Positions 31,183 through 40,720 of a stretch of DNA of 64,000 nt are shown in pieces. Every line of letters starts with the position of its first letter. Position 1 is the first letter of the stretch. The stretch covers positions 214,420 through 278,419 of the forward strand of contig CAWASR010000009.1 of the NCBI GenBank assembly GCA_963784805.1, in the 5' to 3' direction. Position numbers and translations under genes: made by a program. The notes under the pieces were generated by a model that saw nothing but the letters and a program-made list of their open reading frames with translations, made no database searches and was not told where the DNA came from. The DNA is from Roseiarcus sp963784805. Its GTDB lineage: Bacteria; Pseudomonadota; Alphaproteobacteria; Rhizobiales; Beijerinckiaceae.

Positions 31183-31445
31183 GCAACATTTTCTTCCTGA
31201 AAAGCCGAACCTGTGTTACGATCGCCTTGGCGTCGAACCCGGGGCCGCTTGTCCCGCCGTCGGCGGGACGGGTTGGGCGGGGATAAGGAGCCGGGGAGAA
31301 AAATCTATTTGGATTCGCGTCTAAACCATTGAAAAGGCTTAAGTCGCGGAAGGGAATCATTTGGATTCCGCTTCCGCGAGCTTGGATTCCGCTTCCGCTG
31401 GCTTGGATTACGTTTCCGCGGGCTTGGGTCTGCTTGTCATGGCCG
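31183..31445. repeat. dispersed intergenic element, copy B, with 21-nt tandem repeats and hairpin
   Basis: This is the second copy of the element at 9221-9500. It holds the TTTTCTTC, GAAAA, GAA, TGTTA motif (31189-31219), a perfect hairpin GTCCCGCCG-T-CGGCGGGAC at 31251-31269, a block TTTGGATTCGCG...CGCGGAAGGGAATC (about 31310-31360) matching copy A, and three 21-nt units TTGGATTCCGCTTCCGCGAGC-like at about 31361-31425. The gap 31056-31644 shows no supported gene; the array could encode a WIPLPxA heptad repeat, but without a plausible protein. Confidence 0.6.
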
Positions 31446-31644
31446 GGGAGGTTTGATCGCGCGATGAGTCATCCCCGGATGGCCTCAGTATTATTGCTTT
31501 TTGACCCGGCTTGCCGCAAAGAGCCGCGCCTGAAAAGGGCGAGCCCGGATCAAGGAAAATGCGCAACAACTTCATCGTTCAGTCCGATTGCGGCCCCTCA
31601 AAACAGCGCTCGTGGAGTTGGTGGATCCACGATTTGCCCCCGGC

Positions 31645-32766
31645 TTACACTGCGTATCGAAGAATGGCCGCGAGTTCGCCGCCGTCGGGAATGTCCGGGC
31701 GACGCGCCGCGACAATTCGCGCGCCGGAGAGCCAGGCGCGGCGGGCGATCTCGTCGGTCACGCTGTAGCTTGCGCCGTCGGCTTTCTCGGCGAACGTGAC
31801 CGCGCCGTCCTCTTCGCCGACCGCGCCCGGCACATCCGCGTCCATGTCGACGATCAACGCATCGATCGCGCCGAAGGTCGCGGCGCGCGCGGCGAGCGCA
31901 ATGTCGGCGGTCGCCCGGGCTTGACTTTTGCGCTTGGCGTAGAGCGCGCCCAGGTCCTTGATTTCGGCGCCGTAGAGGTTGTCGAGCACGTGCCGCGCGG
32001 CGTCCGCCAGCTCGTGATCGGGGGTATGGTCGGCGCTGAGTGAAATCGTCTCGCGGACGAGGTGCGGATAGCTGCACACCGAGCGGAAGATCGAGGCCAT
32101 CGGCTCGCTCGCGACCACGATCAGCGGCCGCTCGTGACCAGACAGGATTGGACGAAGCGCCCCATCCACGGCGCGCGCGTAGCGAGTGAGCAGCGCGTTC
32201 TCGCTGGTGCTCTCTCCGCTCAGCATATCGCCCTTGCGCTCGATATGGCTGCGGCGTCCAACCGCGTCGGCGGCGCTCTTCGGCAGGTTCGGCACAGCGA
32301 CCGAACGCGGCGGCAGGTCGGCATCGAGTTCGACGAGCCGCACCGAGCCTATGCTGATTGGCAGCAGGTACGCGTTATTGGGAAACGTAACCGCTCGAAT
32401 CAGCGGTTTCAGGTGATAACGGTCAGAGACTTGGACCAGATTCGTCAGGCGGTTCGGAAGGCGGAAAGTCCGTATGCTTTCGGGGTCGGCAAAGATGGCG
32501 AGACTGTTCGCCTGATCGACCCAGAACGCGTCGTCGTCGATCAGCGCCTCGATCTTCTGTTGGACGGCTTCGACGCTGCGCTTCGGCGCCTCGGCCTGCG
32601 CCATCTCGGCGAGGGCGTGCTTCATGAGGTTCTTGAGTTCGATCCGGTCCGCCTGCGCGTCTTGGGTCAGCGGCGTGGTCCGAAGGTAGATGGATGCCGA
32701 CGGATTGCCGCGATGGCCGATGAGGCTCGCGATTTCGGCGCGCGTCGGAAGATCAACATAAAGCAC
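31645..32766 (-). CDS. bacterial archaeo-eukaryotic release factor (baeRF)-like protein
   Basis: The 373-residue protein has the layout of bacterial baeRF proteins, distant relatives of eRF1: LPTRAEIASLIGHRGNPSAS, SIYLRTTPLTQDAQADRIEL, ALIDDDAFWVDQANSLAIF, LPNRLTNLVQVSDRYHLKPL, PLIVVASEPMASIF and a C-terminal L7Ae-like region (GGELAAILRY). Its role is unproven; ribosome-associated or rescue functions have been proposed for the group. The start is GTG 32766, preceded by GGAGAAAAACC. It is monocistronic. Confidence 0.7.
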   Translation of the reverse strand: MLYVDLPTRAEIASLIGHRGNPSASIYLRTTPLTQDAQADRIELKNLMKHALAEMAQAEAPKRSVEAVQQKIEALIDDDAFWVDQANSLAIFADPESIRTFRLPNRLTNLVQVSDRYHLKPLIRAVTFPNNAYLLPISIGSVRLVELDADLPPRSVAVPNLPKSAADAVGRRSHIERKGDMLSGESTSENALLTRYARAVDGALRPILSGHERPLIVVASEPMASIFRSVCSYPHLVRETISLSADHTPDHELADAARHVLDNLYGAEIKDLGALYAKRKSQARATADIALAARAATFGAIDALIVDMDADVPGAVGEEDGAVTFAEKADGASYSVTDEIARRAWLSGARIVAARRPDIPDGGELAAILRYAV

Positions 32767-33024
32767 TCGGTTTTTCTCCAGCTTGATTGCGAGTCACCGC
32801 TATCCCATGCGGCGGCTCGGAGGGGAAGCCTGCCGGCCGCCCGAGCGGGGCGCTCGGCGCGCGGTCGACTTTGCCTTCGCCGACCTCCGCGCCATGCTCC
32901 GCTGAGCAAACCATGACCCAATCCGCATTCCTCCCCAGTCCCATATTTCCCAGGCCAGGGCGCGTCCTTGCCTTTTCGACCGCTTTGCCGCTAAGAGCCG
33001 CCGCTCGCCAAACGGGAAGCTTCT

Positions 33025-33882
33025 TTGCGCAACAACGCCGAGGTTAAGGTCGGGCAGGGCCCGCTGGCGGCGCGCTTCGGCGCCCGGCTGCCGCTGGCGC
33101 TGATCGCCGGCCCATGCCAGATCGAAAGCCGGGCGCATGCGCTCGAAATGGCCGCGGCGCTGAAGGAGATCGCGCGGCGCCGCGCGATCGGCCTCGTCTA
33201 CAAATCCTCGTTCGACAAGGCCAACCGGACCTCGGGCGGGAGCGCGCGGGGCGTGGGGCTCAAGGCCGCGCTGCCGATCTTCGCCGAAATCCGCGAGACT
33301 TTGGGGCTTCCGATCATCACCGACGTGCATGAGAGCGGCCAGTGCTCACCCGTCGCCGAGGTCGTCGACGCGCTCCAGATCCCGGCCTTTCTCTGCCGTC
33401 AGACCGACCTCCTCGCGGCCGCGGCGGCGACGGGGCGGGCGATCAACGTCAAGAAGGGGCAGTTTCTCGCTCCCTGGGACATGAAGAACGTGGTCGCCAA
33501 GCTGGACGGGTTCGGCGCGGCCGACATTCTCGTGACCGAACGGGGCGCGAGCTTCGGCTACAATACGCTCGTCTCCGACATGCGGGCGCTGCCGATTCTG
33601 GCGCGCGAGACCGGCGCGCCGGTCATCTTCGACGCCACCCATTCAGTGCAGCAGCCGGGCGGGCAGGGGACAGCCTCGGGAGGCGAGCGCGCGTTCGTCC
33701 CCATATTGGCGCGCGCGGCGGTGGCGGTCGGCGTCGCCGGCGTTTTCATCGAGACCCATCAGGACCCCGACCACGCGCCCTCCGACGGGCCGACGATGGT
33801 GGCGCTGAAGGACTTCGAGGCGCTGATCGCCGAGTTGCAGGACTTCGACCGGCTCGCCAAGCGCGGATTTGAGCACGACTGA
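33025..33882 (+). CDS. kdsA: 3-deoxy-8-phosphooctulonate (KDO-8-P) synthase
   Basis: The 285-residue enzyme condenses phosphoenolpyruvate and arabinose-5-phosphate to KDO-8-phosphate for lipopolysaccharide inner core. Signatures are LIAGPCQIESRAHALEMA, YKSSFDKANRTSGGSARG, DVHESGQ, QIPAFLCRQTDLL, KKGQFLAPWDMKNV, FDATHSVQQPG and GVFIETHQDPDHAPSDGP. The start is TTG 33025, a weak initiation codon, reached directly from the conserved N-terminus. It is a cytoplasmic (beta/alpha)8 barrel. Confidence 0.96.
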   Translation: MRNNAEVKVGQGPLAARFGARLPLALIAGPCQIESRAHALEMAAALKEIARRRAIGLVYKSSFDKANRTSGGSARGVGLKAALPIFAEIRETLGLPIITDVHESGQCSPVAEVVDALQIPAFLCRQTDLLAAAAATGRAINVKKGQFLAPWDMKNVVAKLDGFGAADILVTERGASFGYNTLVSDMRALPILARETGAPVIFDATHSVQQPGGQGTASGGERAFVPILARAAVAVGVAGVFIETHQDPDHAPSDGPTMVALKDFEALIAELQDFDRLAKRGFEHD

Positions 33883-33988
33883 CGGAAACCTGTCACACGG
33901 CAGTCGCGCGGCCAATCCCTCGTGAAACGGGTCGCACCGCCCCATATTGGCCGCGAAACCGTGATCAATCGCCAGCGAGGAGACCGAC

Positions 33989-35426
33989 ATGGCTGAAGCC
34001 GCCGCGCTCTGGGATTTGTTGACTCGAGCCGCCGACCCTGAGGTCGCCGCGGCGCTGAGGGCCGAGGTCGAGTTCGGCGCCGGACCGGGCGCTCAACCGG
34101 ATCAATCCGCTCGCCTTCGCTGCGGCGCATGGACTGAGCGAGGAGCCGGTGATCGCCGCGCTGGCGCATTCGGCGCGGCTCGGCCTGTTCGACATGTCCT
34201 GGAGCATGGTTTGCCCCGGGTGCGGCGGCGTGCTCGAAACCGGCGCCGCGCTGAAGACCCTCAATCGGTCCGACTATTACTGCTCGCTGTGTGCGACCGA
34301 TTACCAACCGACGCTCGACCAGCTGGTCGAGGTCACCTTCACCGTGAACCCGAGGATTCGCAAGATCGCCGCGCATGATCCGGATTCGCTACCCTACGCC
34401 GAATACATGCGCCAGATATTCTGGAGTTCCGGTACCGAGACGCCTGAGGATGTCGAAGGCGTCATCCAAAGGGTGACGCTCGACGTGATGGAGCTGGCGC
34501 CGGGCGAGAGGGCGGCGATGTCGCTGACCTTGCCGAAGGGCTTTGCGATCGTCTTCGATCCGGTCACCCACACCTCGGTTTTTCTCGACGTCGCCGGCGA
34601 GGAGACCCACGAGCGGCGCAGCCTGTCGCTCGCTTTCGCCGACGAACACGCTCACAGCGGCACCGCAACGTTCCAGCCCGGCCCGGCGCGGATTTCGTTC
34701 GAGAACAGGTCCGCGCGCCGGACGTTGCCGGGAATTTGGCTGCATGGCGAGGAGATGGATGCGCTGACCAGCCGGCGCCGGCCGTTTTTGACCGCGACCC
34801 GAATGCTCAGCAACCAGGCCTTTCGCGACCTCTATCGCAGCGGCACTTTCGATCCCGAACAACGCTTCAAGATCACCAGCCTGACTATCCTGTTCACCGA
34901 CTTGAGAGGCTCCACCGCGCTCTACGATCGGGTCGGCGATCTCGCCGCTTTCGATCTGGTGCGCAGCCACTTCGGCGCGCTTCTCACGGCTGTCGCCGGC
35001 GAGGGCGGGGCGGTGGTCAAGACCATCGGCGACGCGGTGATGGCGACCTTCCCGACGCCGGAGCGGGCGCTGCGCGCCGCCATGCGGATGCGCGAGGCGA
35101 TGCGCGAGATCAACCAGGCCCGCGGCGGCGAGGATCTCGCGCTCAACATCGGATTGCACGAGGGGCCGTGCCTCGCGGTGATGCTCGACGACCGGCAGGA
35201 CTATTTCGGGCAGACCGTCAACGTCGCCTCGCGCATTCAGGGACTGGCGGACCCCAGCGCGATCCTGGCGACCAAGCCGATCGTCGAAAGCTCGGAAGTT
35301 GCGCGTCTGGTCGCCGACGCGGGCTACCGGACGACGCCGCGTCACACCTCGCTGCGCGGGGTCAGCGAAGCCTTCGAGATCTACGAGGTTCGGGAACCGG
35401 AGCAGGCCGCCGTCGCCGCCGAATAG
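33989..35426 (+). CDS. DUF5939-type adenylate/guanylate cyclase, frame interrupted near 34077
   Basis: Two frames join if one base is dropped in GGCGC at 34076-34080: MAEAAALWDLLTRAADPEVA... then APDRALNRINPLAFAAAHGL. The merged protein of about 478 residues has an N-terminal DUF5939-like region with a zinc ribbon (CPGCGG and CSLCA), a sensor-like middle, and a C-terminal class III cyclase domain: TILFTDLRGSTALYDRVGD (metal-binding Asp), VVKTIGDAVMATFP (second Asp) and YFGQTVNVASRIQ (transition-state Asn/Arg). It should make cAMP or cGMP. The shift may be a sequencing indel. Confidence 0.8.
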
Positions 35427-35576
35427 GGGCGGGCGTTTTCGTCGGAAGATCGGCGGGGCGGTTGCGCGGGCGAGCGCCAGTCCGCCCGGTATTGACGCCT
35501 CACCAGATCGCAATTGGCGCCGGCCGACACGCGCTCGCCTCGCGCGTCCCCTCGCGGGCGCGAATCCGCACCCGGC

Positions 35577-36560
35577 CTACCAGCGGATCAGCGCCGCGCC
35601 CCAGGTGAAGCCGCCGCCCATCGCCTCTATCATCACCAGATCGCCCGGCTTGATGCGGCCGTCGGTGACCGCGACGTCGAGCGCCAGCGGCACCGAGGCG
35701 GCCGATGTGTTGCCGTGCCGGTCGACGGTGACGACCACCTTCTCCTGAGCGATGCCGAGCTTGTGGGCCGAGGCGTCGATGATCCGGCGGTTGGCCTGAT
35801 GCGGCACGAACCAGTCGATCGCGTCCGCTGTCACGCCGGCGTCGGCGAGGCAGCCCTGGATCACGTCCGTCACCATGCCGACGGCGTGCCGGAACACTTC
35901 CCTTCCTTCCATGCGCAGATGGCCGACGGTCCCGGTCGACGAGGGTCCGCCGTCGACGTAGAGTTTTGCGCGATGGCGCCCGTCCGAGCGCAGGCGCGAG
36001 GCGATCACGCCGGGCGAGGCGAGCGAGCCGTCGCTTTCGCGCGCCTCCAGCACCATCGCCCCCGCTCCGTCGCCGAACAGCACGCAAGTCGTGCGGTCGC
36101 TCCAGTCGAGGATGCGCGAAAAGGTTTCGGCCCCGATCACCAGCGCGCACCGATGCGATCCGGATCTGAGGAACTTGTCGGCGGTCGCGACCGCGTAGAC
36201 GAAACCAGTGCAGACCGCCTGCAGGTCGAACGCCGCGCCTTCATCGATGCCGAGATTGGCCTGGACCTGGGTGGCGACGGCGGGGAAGGTGTAATCAGGC
36301 GTCGAGGTGGCGACGAGGATCAGGTCGACTTCGGCCGCCTCGACGCCGGCGCGCCGCAGCGCCGCCGCGGCGGCCTCGGTCGCCAGCGTCGAAGTGGTTT
36401 CGCCCTCGCCGGCGATGTAGCGCTGGCGGATGCCGGTGCGCTGCCGAATCCAATCGTCCGAGGTGTCGACCATGCTCGCGAGCTCGTCGTTCGGGACGAG
36501 GCGGGCGGGAAGCGCAGCGCCGACGCCGCGCACACAGGAGCGAAGAATGGCGGGATGCAT
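35577..36560 (-). CDS. fabH: beta-ketoacyl-ACP synthase III
   Basis: The 327-residue FabH starts fatty-acid synthesis by condensing acetyl-CoA with malonyl-ACP. The active-site Cys is in FDLQAVCTGFVYAVATADKF, the His in WFVPHQANRRIIDASA and the Asn in KVVVTVDRHGNTSAASVPLAL; the C-terminal GAALIRW is typical. It follows plsX with 19 bases between stop and start, the usual operon order. No ihfA gene follows, although it is usual in alphaproteobacteria. Confidence 0.97.
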   Translation of the reverse strand: MHPAILRSCVRGVGAALPARLVPNDELASMVDTSDDWIRQRTGIRQRYIAGEGETTSTLATEAAAAALRRAGVEAAEVDLILVATSTPDYTFPAVATQVQANLGIDEGAAFDLQAVCTGFVYAVATADKFLRSGSHRCALVIGAETFSRILDWSDRTTCVLFGDGAGAMVLEARESDGSLASPGVIASRLRSDGRHRAKLYVDGGPSSTGTVGHLRMEGREVFRHAVGMVTDVIQGCLADAGVTADAIDWFVPHQANRRIIDASAHKLGIAQEKVVVTVDRHGNTSAASVPLALDVAVTDGRIKPGDLVMIEAMGGGFTWGAALIRW

Positions 36561-36579
36561 GGAGCAGGAGATTTCCAGA

Positions 36580-37638
36580 TCAGGACCGGGCGCCGGACGA
36601 TTGCGCGGCGGGCGCGCGGGCGTCGTCCGCGCACCCGATCATTTCTCGTATTTTTCCGAGCAGCTCTTGCCGCACCATGTCATAGCCCAATTCGATCGCT
36701 CCCGCGTAGCTCTCGGAGTCCGCGCCGCCATGGGCCTTGATGGCGACGCCGTCAAGCCCGAGAAAAACGCCGCCGCTTGCGCGCGGCTCCATTTTGTTGC
36801 GCACCGCCGTCAGCGCCTTGCGTGCGAAAAGAAAGCCGATCCGCGACATCACGCTGTAACCCATCGCGTCGCGAAGATATCGGCCGACCTGCCTGGCGGT
36901 GCCCTCCGCGGTCTTCAAGGCGATGTTGCCGGTGAAGCCCTCGGTGACGAAAACATCGACCGCGCCCCGGCCGAGATCGTCGCCTTCGACGAAGCCCTGG
37001 TAGCGCATGTGGGGCAGGTCGGCCTCGCGCAGCGCCCGGTTGGCGGCCTTGACCTCCTCGACCCCCTTGATCTCCTCGGTTCCGACATTGAGGAGGCCGA
37101 CGGTCGGACAGTCGATGTCGAACACGATCCGCGCCATCGCCGCGCCCATCACCGCCAGATGGACGAGATGGCGCGCGTCGCCGCCGATCGTCGCGCCGAC
37201 GTCGAGCACGATCAATTCGCCGCGGATCGTCGGCCACATCGCGGCGATCGCGGGGCGATTGATCGGGGCCATCGTGTTCAGGCAAAATTTGGCCATCGCC
37301 ATCAGCGCGCCGGTGTTGCCGGCGGAAACGACGCAATCGGCGGTCCCGTTCTTGACCGCTTCGATCGCCTGCCACATCGACGAGACGCGCCGCCCGTTGC
37401 GCAGGGCTTGACTCGGCTTGTCGGTCATCTTGACCGCGACGTCGGTATGAAAGACCCGCGACCTGGCGGCCAATCCCGGGTGAGCGGCGAGAACCGGCCG
37501 GATCGCCCGCTCGTCTCCAAACAGCAGGAACTGAACGTCGGGACGGCGCTCCAGCGCGATTCCCGCGGCGGGCACCACGACCGAGGGACCGTGATCGCCC
37601 CCCATCGCGTCCAATGCTATGCGAACGTCGCTCGCCAT
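36580..37638 (-). CDS. plsX: phosphate acyltransferase PlsX
   Basis: The 352-residue enzyme converts acyl-ACP to acyl-phosphate, the first step of phospholipid synthesis. Signatures are RIALDAMGGDHGPSVVVPA, DCVVSAGNTGALMAMAKF, VLLNVGTEEIKG-like VGLLNVGTEEIKGVEEV and DVFVTEGFTGNIALKTAEG. ATG 37638 (MASDVRIALDAMGG) is the conserved start; the long open frame upstream is antisense to the amidase gene and not coding. It is an operon with fabH. Confidence 0.96.
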   Translation of the reverse strand: MASDVRIALDAMGGDHGPSVVVPAAGIALERRPDVQFLLFGDERAIRPVLAAHPGLAARSRVFHTDVAVKMTDKPSQALRNGRRVSSMWQAIEAVKNGTADCVVSAGNTGALMAMAKFCLNTMAPINRPAIAAMWPTIRGELIVLDVGATIGGDARHLVHLAVMGAAMARIVFDIDCPTVGLLNVGTEEIKGVEEVKAANRALREADLPHMRYQGFVEGDDLGRGAVDVFVTEGFTGNIALKTAEGTARQVGRYLRDAMGYSVMSRIGFLFARKALTAVRNKMEPRASGGVFLGLDGVAIKAHGGADSESYAGAIELGYDMVRQELLGKIREMIGCADDARAPAAQSSGARS

Positions 37639-37839
37639 GCCCTCGCCCGAAGCGGCTTGCTCGGGCGGCGCCCGGCGCCGCGCGACAATAGCGCCTCGGA
37701 CGCGCAAGGCAATGCAGGAAACGCAACTCGAGACCGGCGGGAATGGTCGGCGGGCGGACTTGCGCGGCGGGCTCGCGAGCCGATCGCCAATTCGAACTGG
37801 ATCGGGTAGAAATTCTCGCCGGCCAGTTGGAGAAACGCA

Positions 37840-39330
37840 GTGACGGGCTTTTCCGAGTACGGGGGCTACGACGCAATGGGCCTTGCCGGGCTCGTGCGCA
37901 AGGGCGCGGTTCACCCGCGCGAACTGCTCGACGAAGCGATTCAGCAAATCGAGGCGGCCAACCCGCGCTTGAACGCCGTGGTGGCCAAGCTCTATGACGC
38001 GGCGCGGAGGGTCGCGGAGGCGCCGCCCGAGGGACCTCTGTCCGGAGTTCCGTTCCTGCTGAAGGACCTTCACGCAGCCGTCGCCGGCGCTCCGTTGAGC
38101 CAGGGCAATCGACGGCTGACGACCCTCGATCGCGATTACGAGGACGAGCTGGTTCGCCGCTATCGGAGCGCCGAACTCGTCATCGTCGGCAAGACCAATA
38201 CGCCGGAATTCGGCCTTGCCCCGGTGACAGAACCGCAGGCGTTCGGCCCGACCCGCAACCCCTATGATCTCACCCGGACGCCGGGCGGCTCCAGCGGGGG
38301 TTCGGCGGCGGCGGTCGCCGCCCGTCTGACGCCGGCCGCGCACGCCTCCGACGGAGGGGGCTCCATCCGCATCCCTGCCTCCTGTTGCGCCCTGGTCGGC
38401 CTCAAGCCGACGCGCGGGCGAACCCCGAGCGGACCTGTTGCGGGAGAGAACTGGCGCGGTTTTTCCGTCGCCCATGCTGTCACCCGGTCGGTGCGCGACA
38501 GCGCCGCGCTGCTCGACGCGACCCTGGGGGCCGATGTCGGCGCGCCATATGCGATTGCGGCGCCGGCGCGCCCGTACCTCGAGGAAGTCTCCGCTGATCC
38601 GGGGAAGTTGCGCATCGCCGTGACGACGACGCCGTTCCTCGCCAATTCCGTGCATCCCGAATGTGTTCGCGGCGTCGAAGCGACCGCCCGCCTTCTGCGA
38701 GACCTTGGCCATGAGATCATCGAGGACGCGCCCGCGATCGACCGCAAGCCGTGGGTGACGGCGTTCCTGACCATAATTTCCGCCGAGACCGGCGCCGACA
38801 TCAAGGAAACCGGAGAAATTGTCGGCGCCAGGCTCGGCTTCGGCGATTTCGAGCCGTTGACCTACGTTCTCGGCCTGCTCGGCAAGTCCTTCAGCGCGAC
38901 CGACTACGCGCAGGCTGCGCGATATTTGCAGCGCTGGGCGAGGACTGTCGGCGCGTTCTTCGAGCGCTATGACGCGCTTTTGACGCCGACGCTCGCCTCG
39001 CCGCCGATCGCGGTCGGCGCGCTTGGGCCCACCGCCGCCGAGGCCGCCGCGCTCGGCGCGATCGGACGCTCGGGCGCCGGATGGCTCATGCGGGCGAGCG
39101 GGCTCGTCGATACTCTGGCGGAGAAAACCTTTGAATTCATCCCGTTCACCGCGCTCTTCAACGTGACCGGCCAGCCGGCCGTTTCGTTGCCGCTGCACTG
39201 GAGCGCGGACGGCCTGCCGGTCGGCGTCCAGTTCGCGGCGCGGATGGGGGACGAGGCGACGCTGTTCCGCCTTTGCGCGCAGCTGGAAAAGGCTCGGCCA
39301 TGGGCCGACCGGGCGCCGAAAGGCTTTTGA
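37840..39330 (+). CDS. amidase signature family enzyme
   Basis: The 496-residue protein is an amidase of the Ser-cisSer-Lys type. The catalytic Lys is in SGVPFLLKDLHAAVAG (about residue 75), the cis-Ser in RTPGGSSGGSAAAVAARL and the nucleophile Ser in DGGGSIRIPASCCALVGLKPT. GatA would need gatB/gatC nearby, which are absent, so hydrolysis of an aliphatic, aryl or nylon-type amide is more likely than tRNA amidation; the substrate is unknown. GTG codons near the start also occur; MTGFSEYGGYDAMGL begins at 37840. It is divergent from plsX. Confidence 0.92.
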   Translation: MTGFSEYGGYDAMGLAGLVRKGAVHPRELLDEAIQQIEAANPRLNAVVAKLYDAARRVAEAPPEGPLSGVPFLLKDLHAAVAGAPLSQGNRRLTTLDRDYEDELVRRYRSAELVIVGKTNTPEFGLAPVTEPQAFGPTRNPYDLTRTPGGSSGGSAAAVAARLTPAAHASDGGGSIRIPASCCALVGLKPTRGRTPSGPVAGENWRGFSVAHAVTRSVRDSAALLDATLGADVGAPYAIAAPARPYLEEVSADPGKLRIAVTTTPFLANSVHPECVRGVEATARLLRDLGHEIIEDAPAIDRKPWVTAFLTIISAETGADIKETGEIVGARLGFGDFEPLTYVLGLLGKSFSATDYAQAARYLQRWARTVGAFFERYDALLTPTLASPPIAVGALGPTAAEAAALGAIGRSGAGWLMRASGLVDTLAEKTFEFIPFTALFNVTGQPAVSLPLHWSADGLPVGVQFAARMGDEATLFRLCAQLEKARPWADRAPKGF

Positions 39331-39517
39331 CGTCGGCGCGACGCGCGACGATGGCGCCCCACGCGCGCAACACGATGGCTACGCGCTTCTCGTGCGCCTC
39401 GCGCGCGGGGCTTCCGCGGCGCTCAGTGGAACGTCTTTCGAGCCGCCGCCAAGGGTCAGGCCGGCGGGCGCCTTCGCTCGCGGGCCCCGTGACGGGGGCG
39501 GGCGGCCCGTCTCGCGC

Positions 39518-40030
39518 TTACGTCTTCACGAGCGCGCCGGCGACCTTCTCGGAAATGTAGCCGAGCACCGCGCCGATGATCAGCGAAATCCCGGCGTTGA
39601 TGAATGGATTCCCGAGCGAGACCTCGCCCATTGCGCCGAGCTTGCCGCCCGCCAAGGCAAGCCCCGCCACCGCGGCGTAGCCATAGACGGACGAAGGAAT
39701 GTCGCTCAGCATGGGCGCCTTGGCGGCGTAAACGAGGATGAAGACTGTGACCAGGACGCAAATCCCGGCCCATAGCGGAACGCCGAGCGCGGCGCCGAGA
39801 GGGATCTTTGTGACGAGCAGCAGCGCGATCAAGGCCATGATCGCGCCGAAGACCAGGTGGATGATCGACTTGCTGAGGCCGGCTTCCTTGCCGCCGCAAT
39901 GATAGAACGTCGCCCAGCCGATGAATGCGGCCCAGATTTGCAGACCCATGCCGATGGGCGACAACAACACAAAAGTGGCGATGCCTCCGAGCACGCCGAT
40001 GCTGACTGCCAGGGCAGCGATGAGATCCAT
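39518..40030 (-). CDS. DUF1097 family membrane protein
   Basis: The 170-residue membrane protein has about five hydrophobic helices: IAALAVSIGVLGGIATFVLL, GMGLQIWAAFIGWATFYHCGG, LVFGAIMALIALLLV, LWAGICVLVTVFILVYAAKA and a C-terminal FINAGISLIIGAVLGYISEKVAG. This matches DUF1097, of unknown function, sometimes near urea or amide genes. The start is ATG 40030 (MDLIAAL) with a GGGAGGG just upstream. It is convergent with the amidase gene; a functional link is speculative. Confidence 0.85.
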   Translation of the reverse strand: MDLIAALAVSIGVLGGIATFVLLSPIGMGLQIWAAFIGWATFYHCGGKEAGLSKSIIHLVFGAIMALIALLLVTKIPLGAALGVPLWAGICVLVTVFILVYAAKAPMLSDIPSSVYGYAAVAGLALAGGKLGAMGEVSLGNPFINAGISLIIGAVLGYISEKVAGALVKT

Positions 40031-40240
40031 GATTCCCTCCCGTTTCGGCCAGCGTTGTTCCGATCCGTCGATCGCGCTGGCCTTCTCACGGCGCCAGTCG
40101 CCTGTCGCCGATGCAAACAGGCTAGTTTGTGGCGAAATTTTGTGCAACGGGGTCATGTCGCTTTCGGCATGGATTATTTTCGTCTCAATTCGGCCTGGTC
40201 GACTACGCTCGACTGGCCGAGAAGGCGAATGGGGCGTCGC

Positions 40241-40720
40241 CTAATCGTCTCGCGACTGGAACGAGGCGCCCGGCTTGCGCGGATAGGGATCGAGGCCGAG
40301 GGCGAAGAATTCCGCCGCCAAGGCGCCAAGATCGATCTTTCCGTCGATGATCGGATCGGGCTCGTCCTGATCGGCGATCGAGAAGGTCTCCGGCTCCCTG
40401 GAAGGCCGGCGCCCGGCCTCGTCGCCCGAGCGGGGCGCGAAGCGGACGTCGATCTCTTCGTCGAGGATCGCCGGAAAAGGCTCGAGCGTAAGGACGCAGA
40501 CCTGCGTCAGCTCCCCATGCACCGCGCCGGCGACCCTGACGCCGCCTCGCCCCGAACGCCTGAGGCTCAAGGTCGCGCTCAACCTCCCGATGGCGGGAAG
40601 CCCGTAGAGCGCGGCCAGCGCCTCCCGCTCGGCCGGGCTCGCTTCGATCGTCAGCGTTTGGCCTTCCTTCGGCAGTCCGTCGACGCGCACCGGTCGGCTA
40701 AAGGGTTCGGTCGGCGTCAT
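40241..40720 (-). CDS. YceD/DUF177 family protein
   Basis: The 159-residue protein resembles YceD/DUF177 proteins implicated in 23S rRNA synthesis or processing: FSRPVRVDGLPKEGQTLTIEASPAEREALA, VHGELTQVCVLTLEPFPAIL and a C-terminal DGKIDLGALAAEFFALGLDPYPRKPG typical of the alphaproteobacterial form. In alphaproteobacteria it lies beside the ubiquinol-cytochrome c chaperone gene and the plsX-fabH genes, as here. It overlaps the chaperone gene by 23 bases, so they are coupled. Confidence 0.9.
   Translation of the reverse strand: MTPTEPFSRPVRVDGLPKEGQTLTIEASPAEREALAALYGLPAIGRLSATLSLRRSGRGGVRVAGAVHGELTQVCVLTLEPFPAILDEEIDVRFAPRSGDEAGRRPSREPETFSIADQDEPDPIIDGKIDLGALAAEFFALGLDPYPRKPGASFQSRDD

Noticed and set aside
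31329..31480. Open frame with WIPLPxA heptads in element copy B
   Set aside because: The heptads follow from the 21-nt DNA repeat; no start signal or protein-like flanks.
37639..39198. Long minus-strand open frame upstream of plsX
   Set aside because: It is antisense to the amidase gene, has no family text, and PlsX clearly starts at 37638.
37840..39330. GatA subunit of the tRNA amidotransferase
   Set aside because: gatB and gatC are not adjacent, and the sequence fits a general amidase better.
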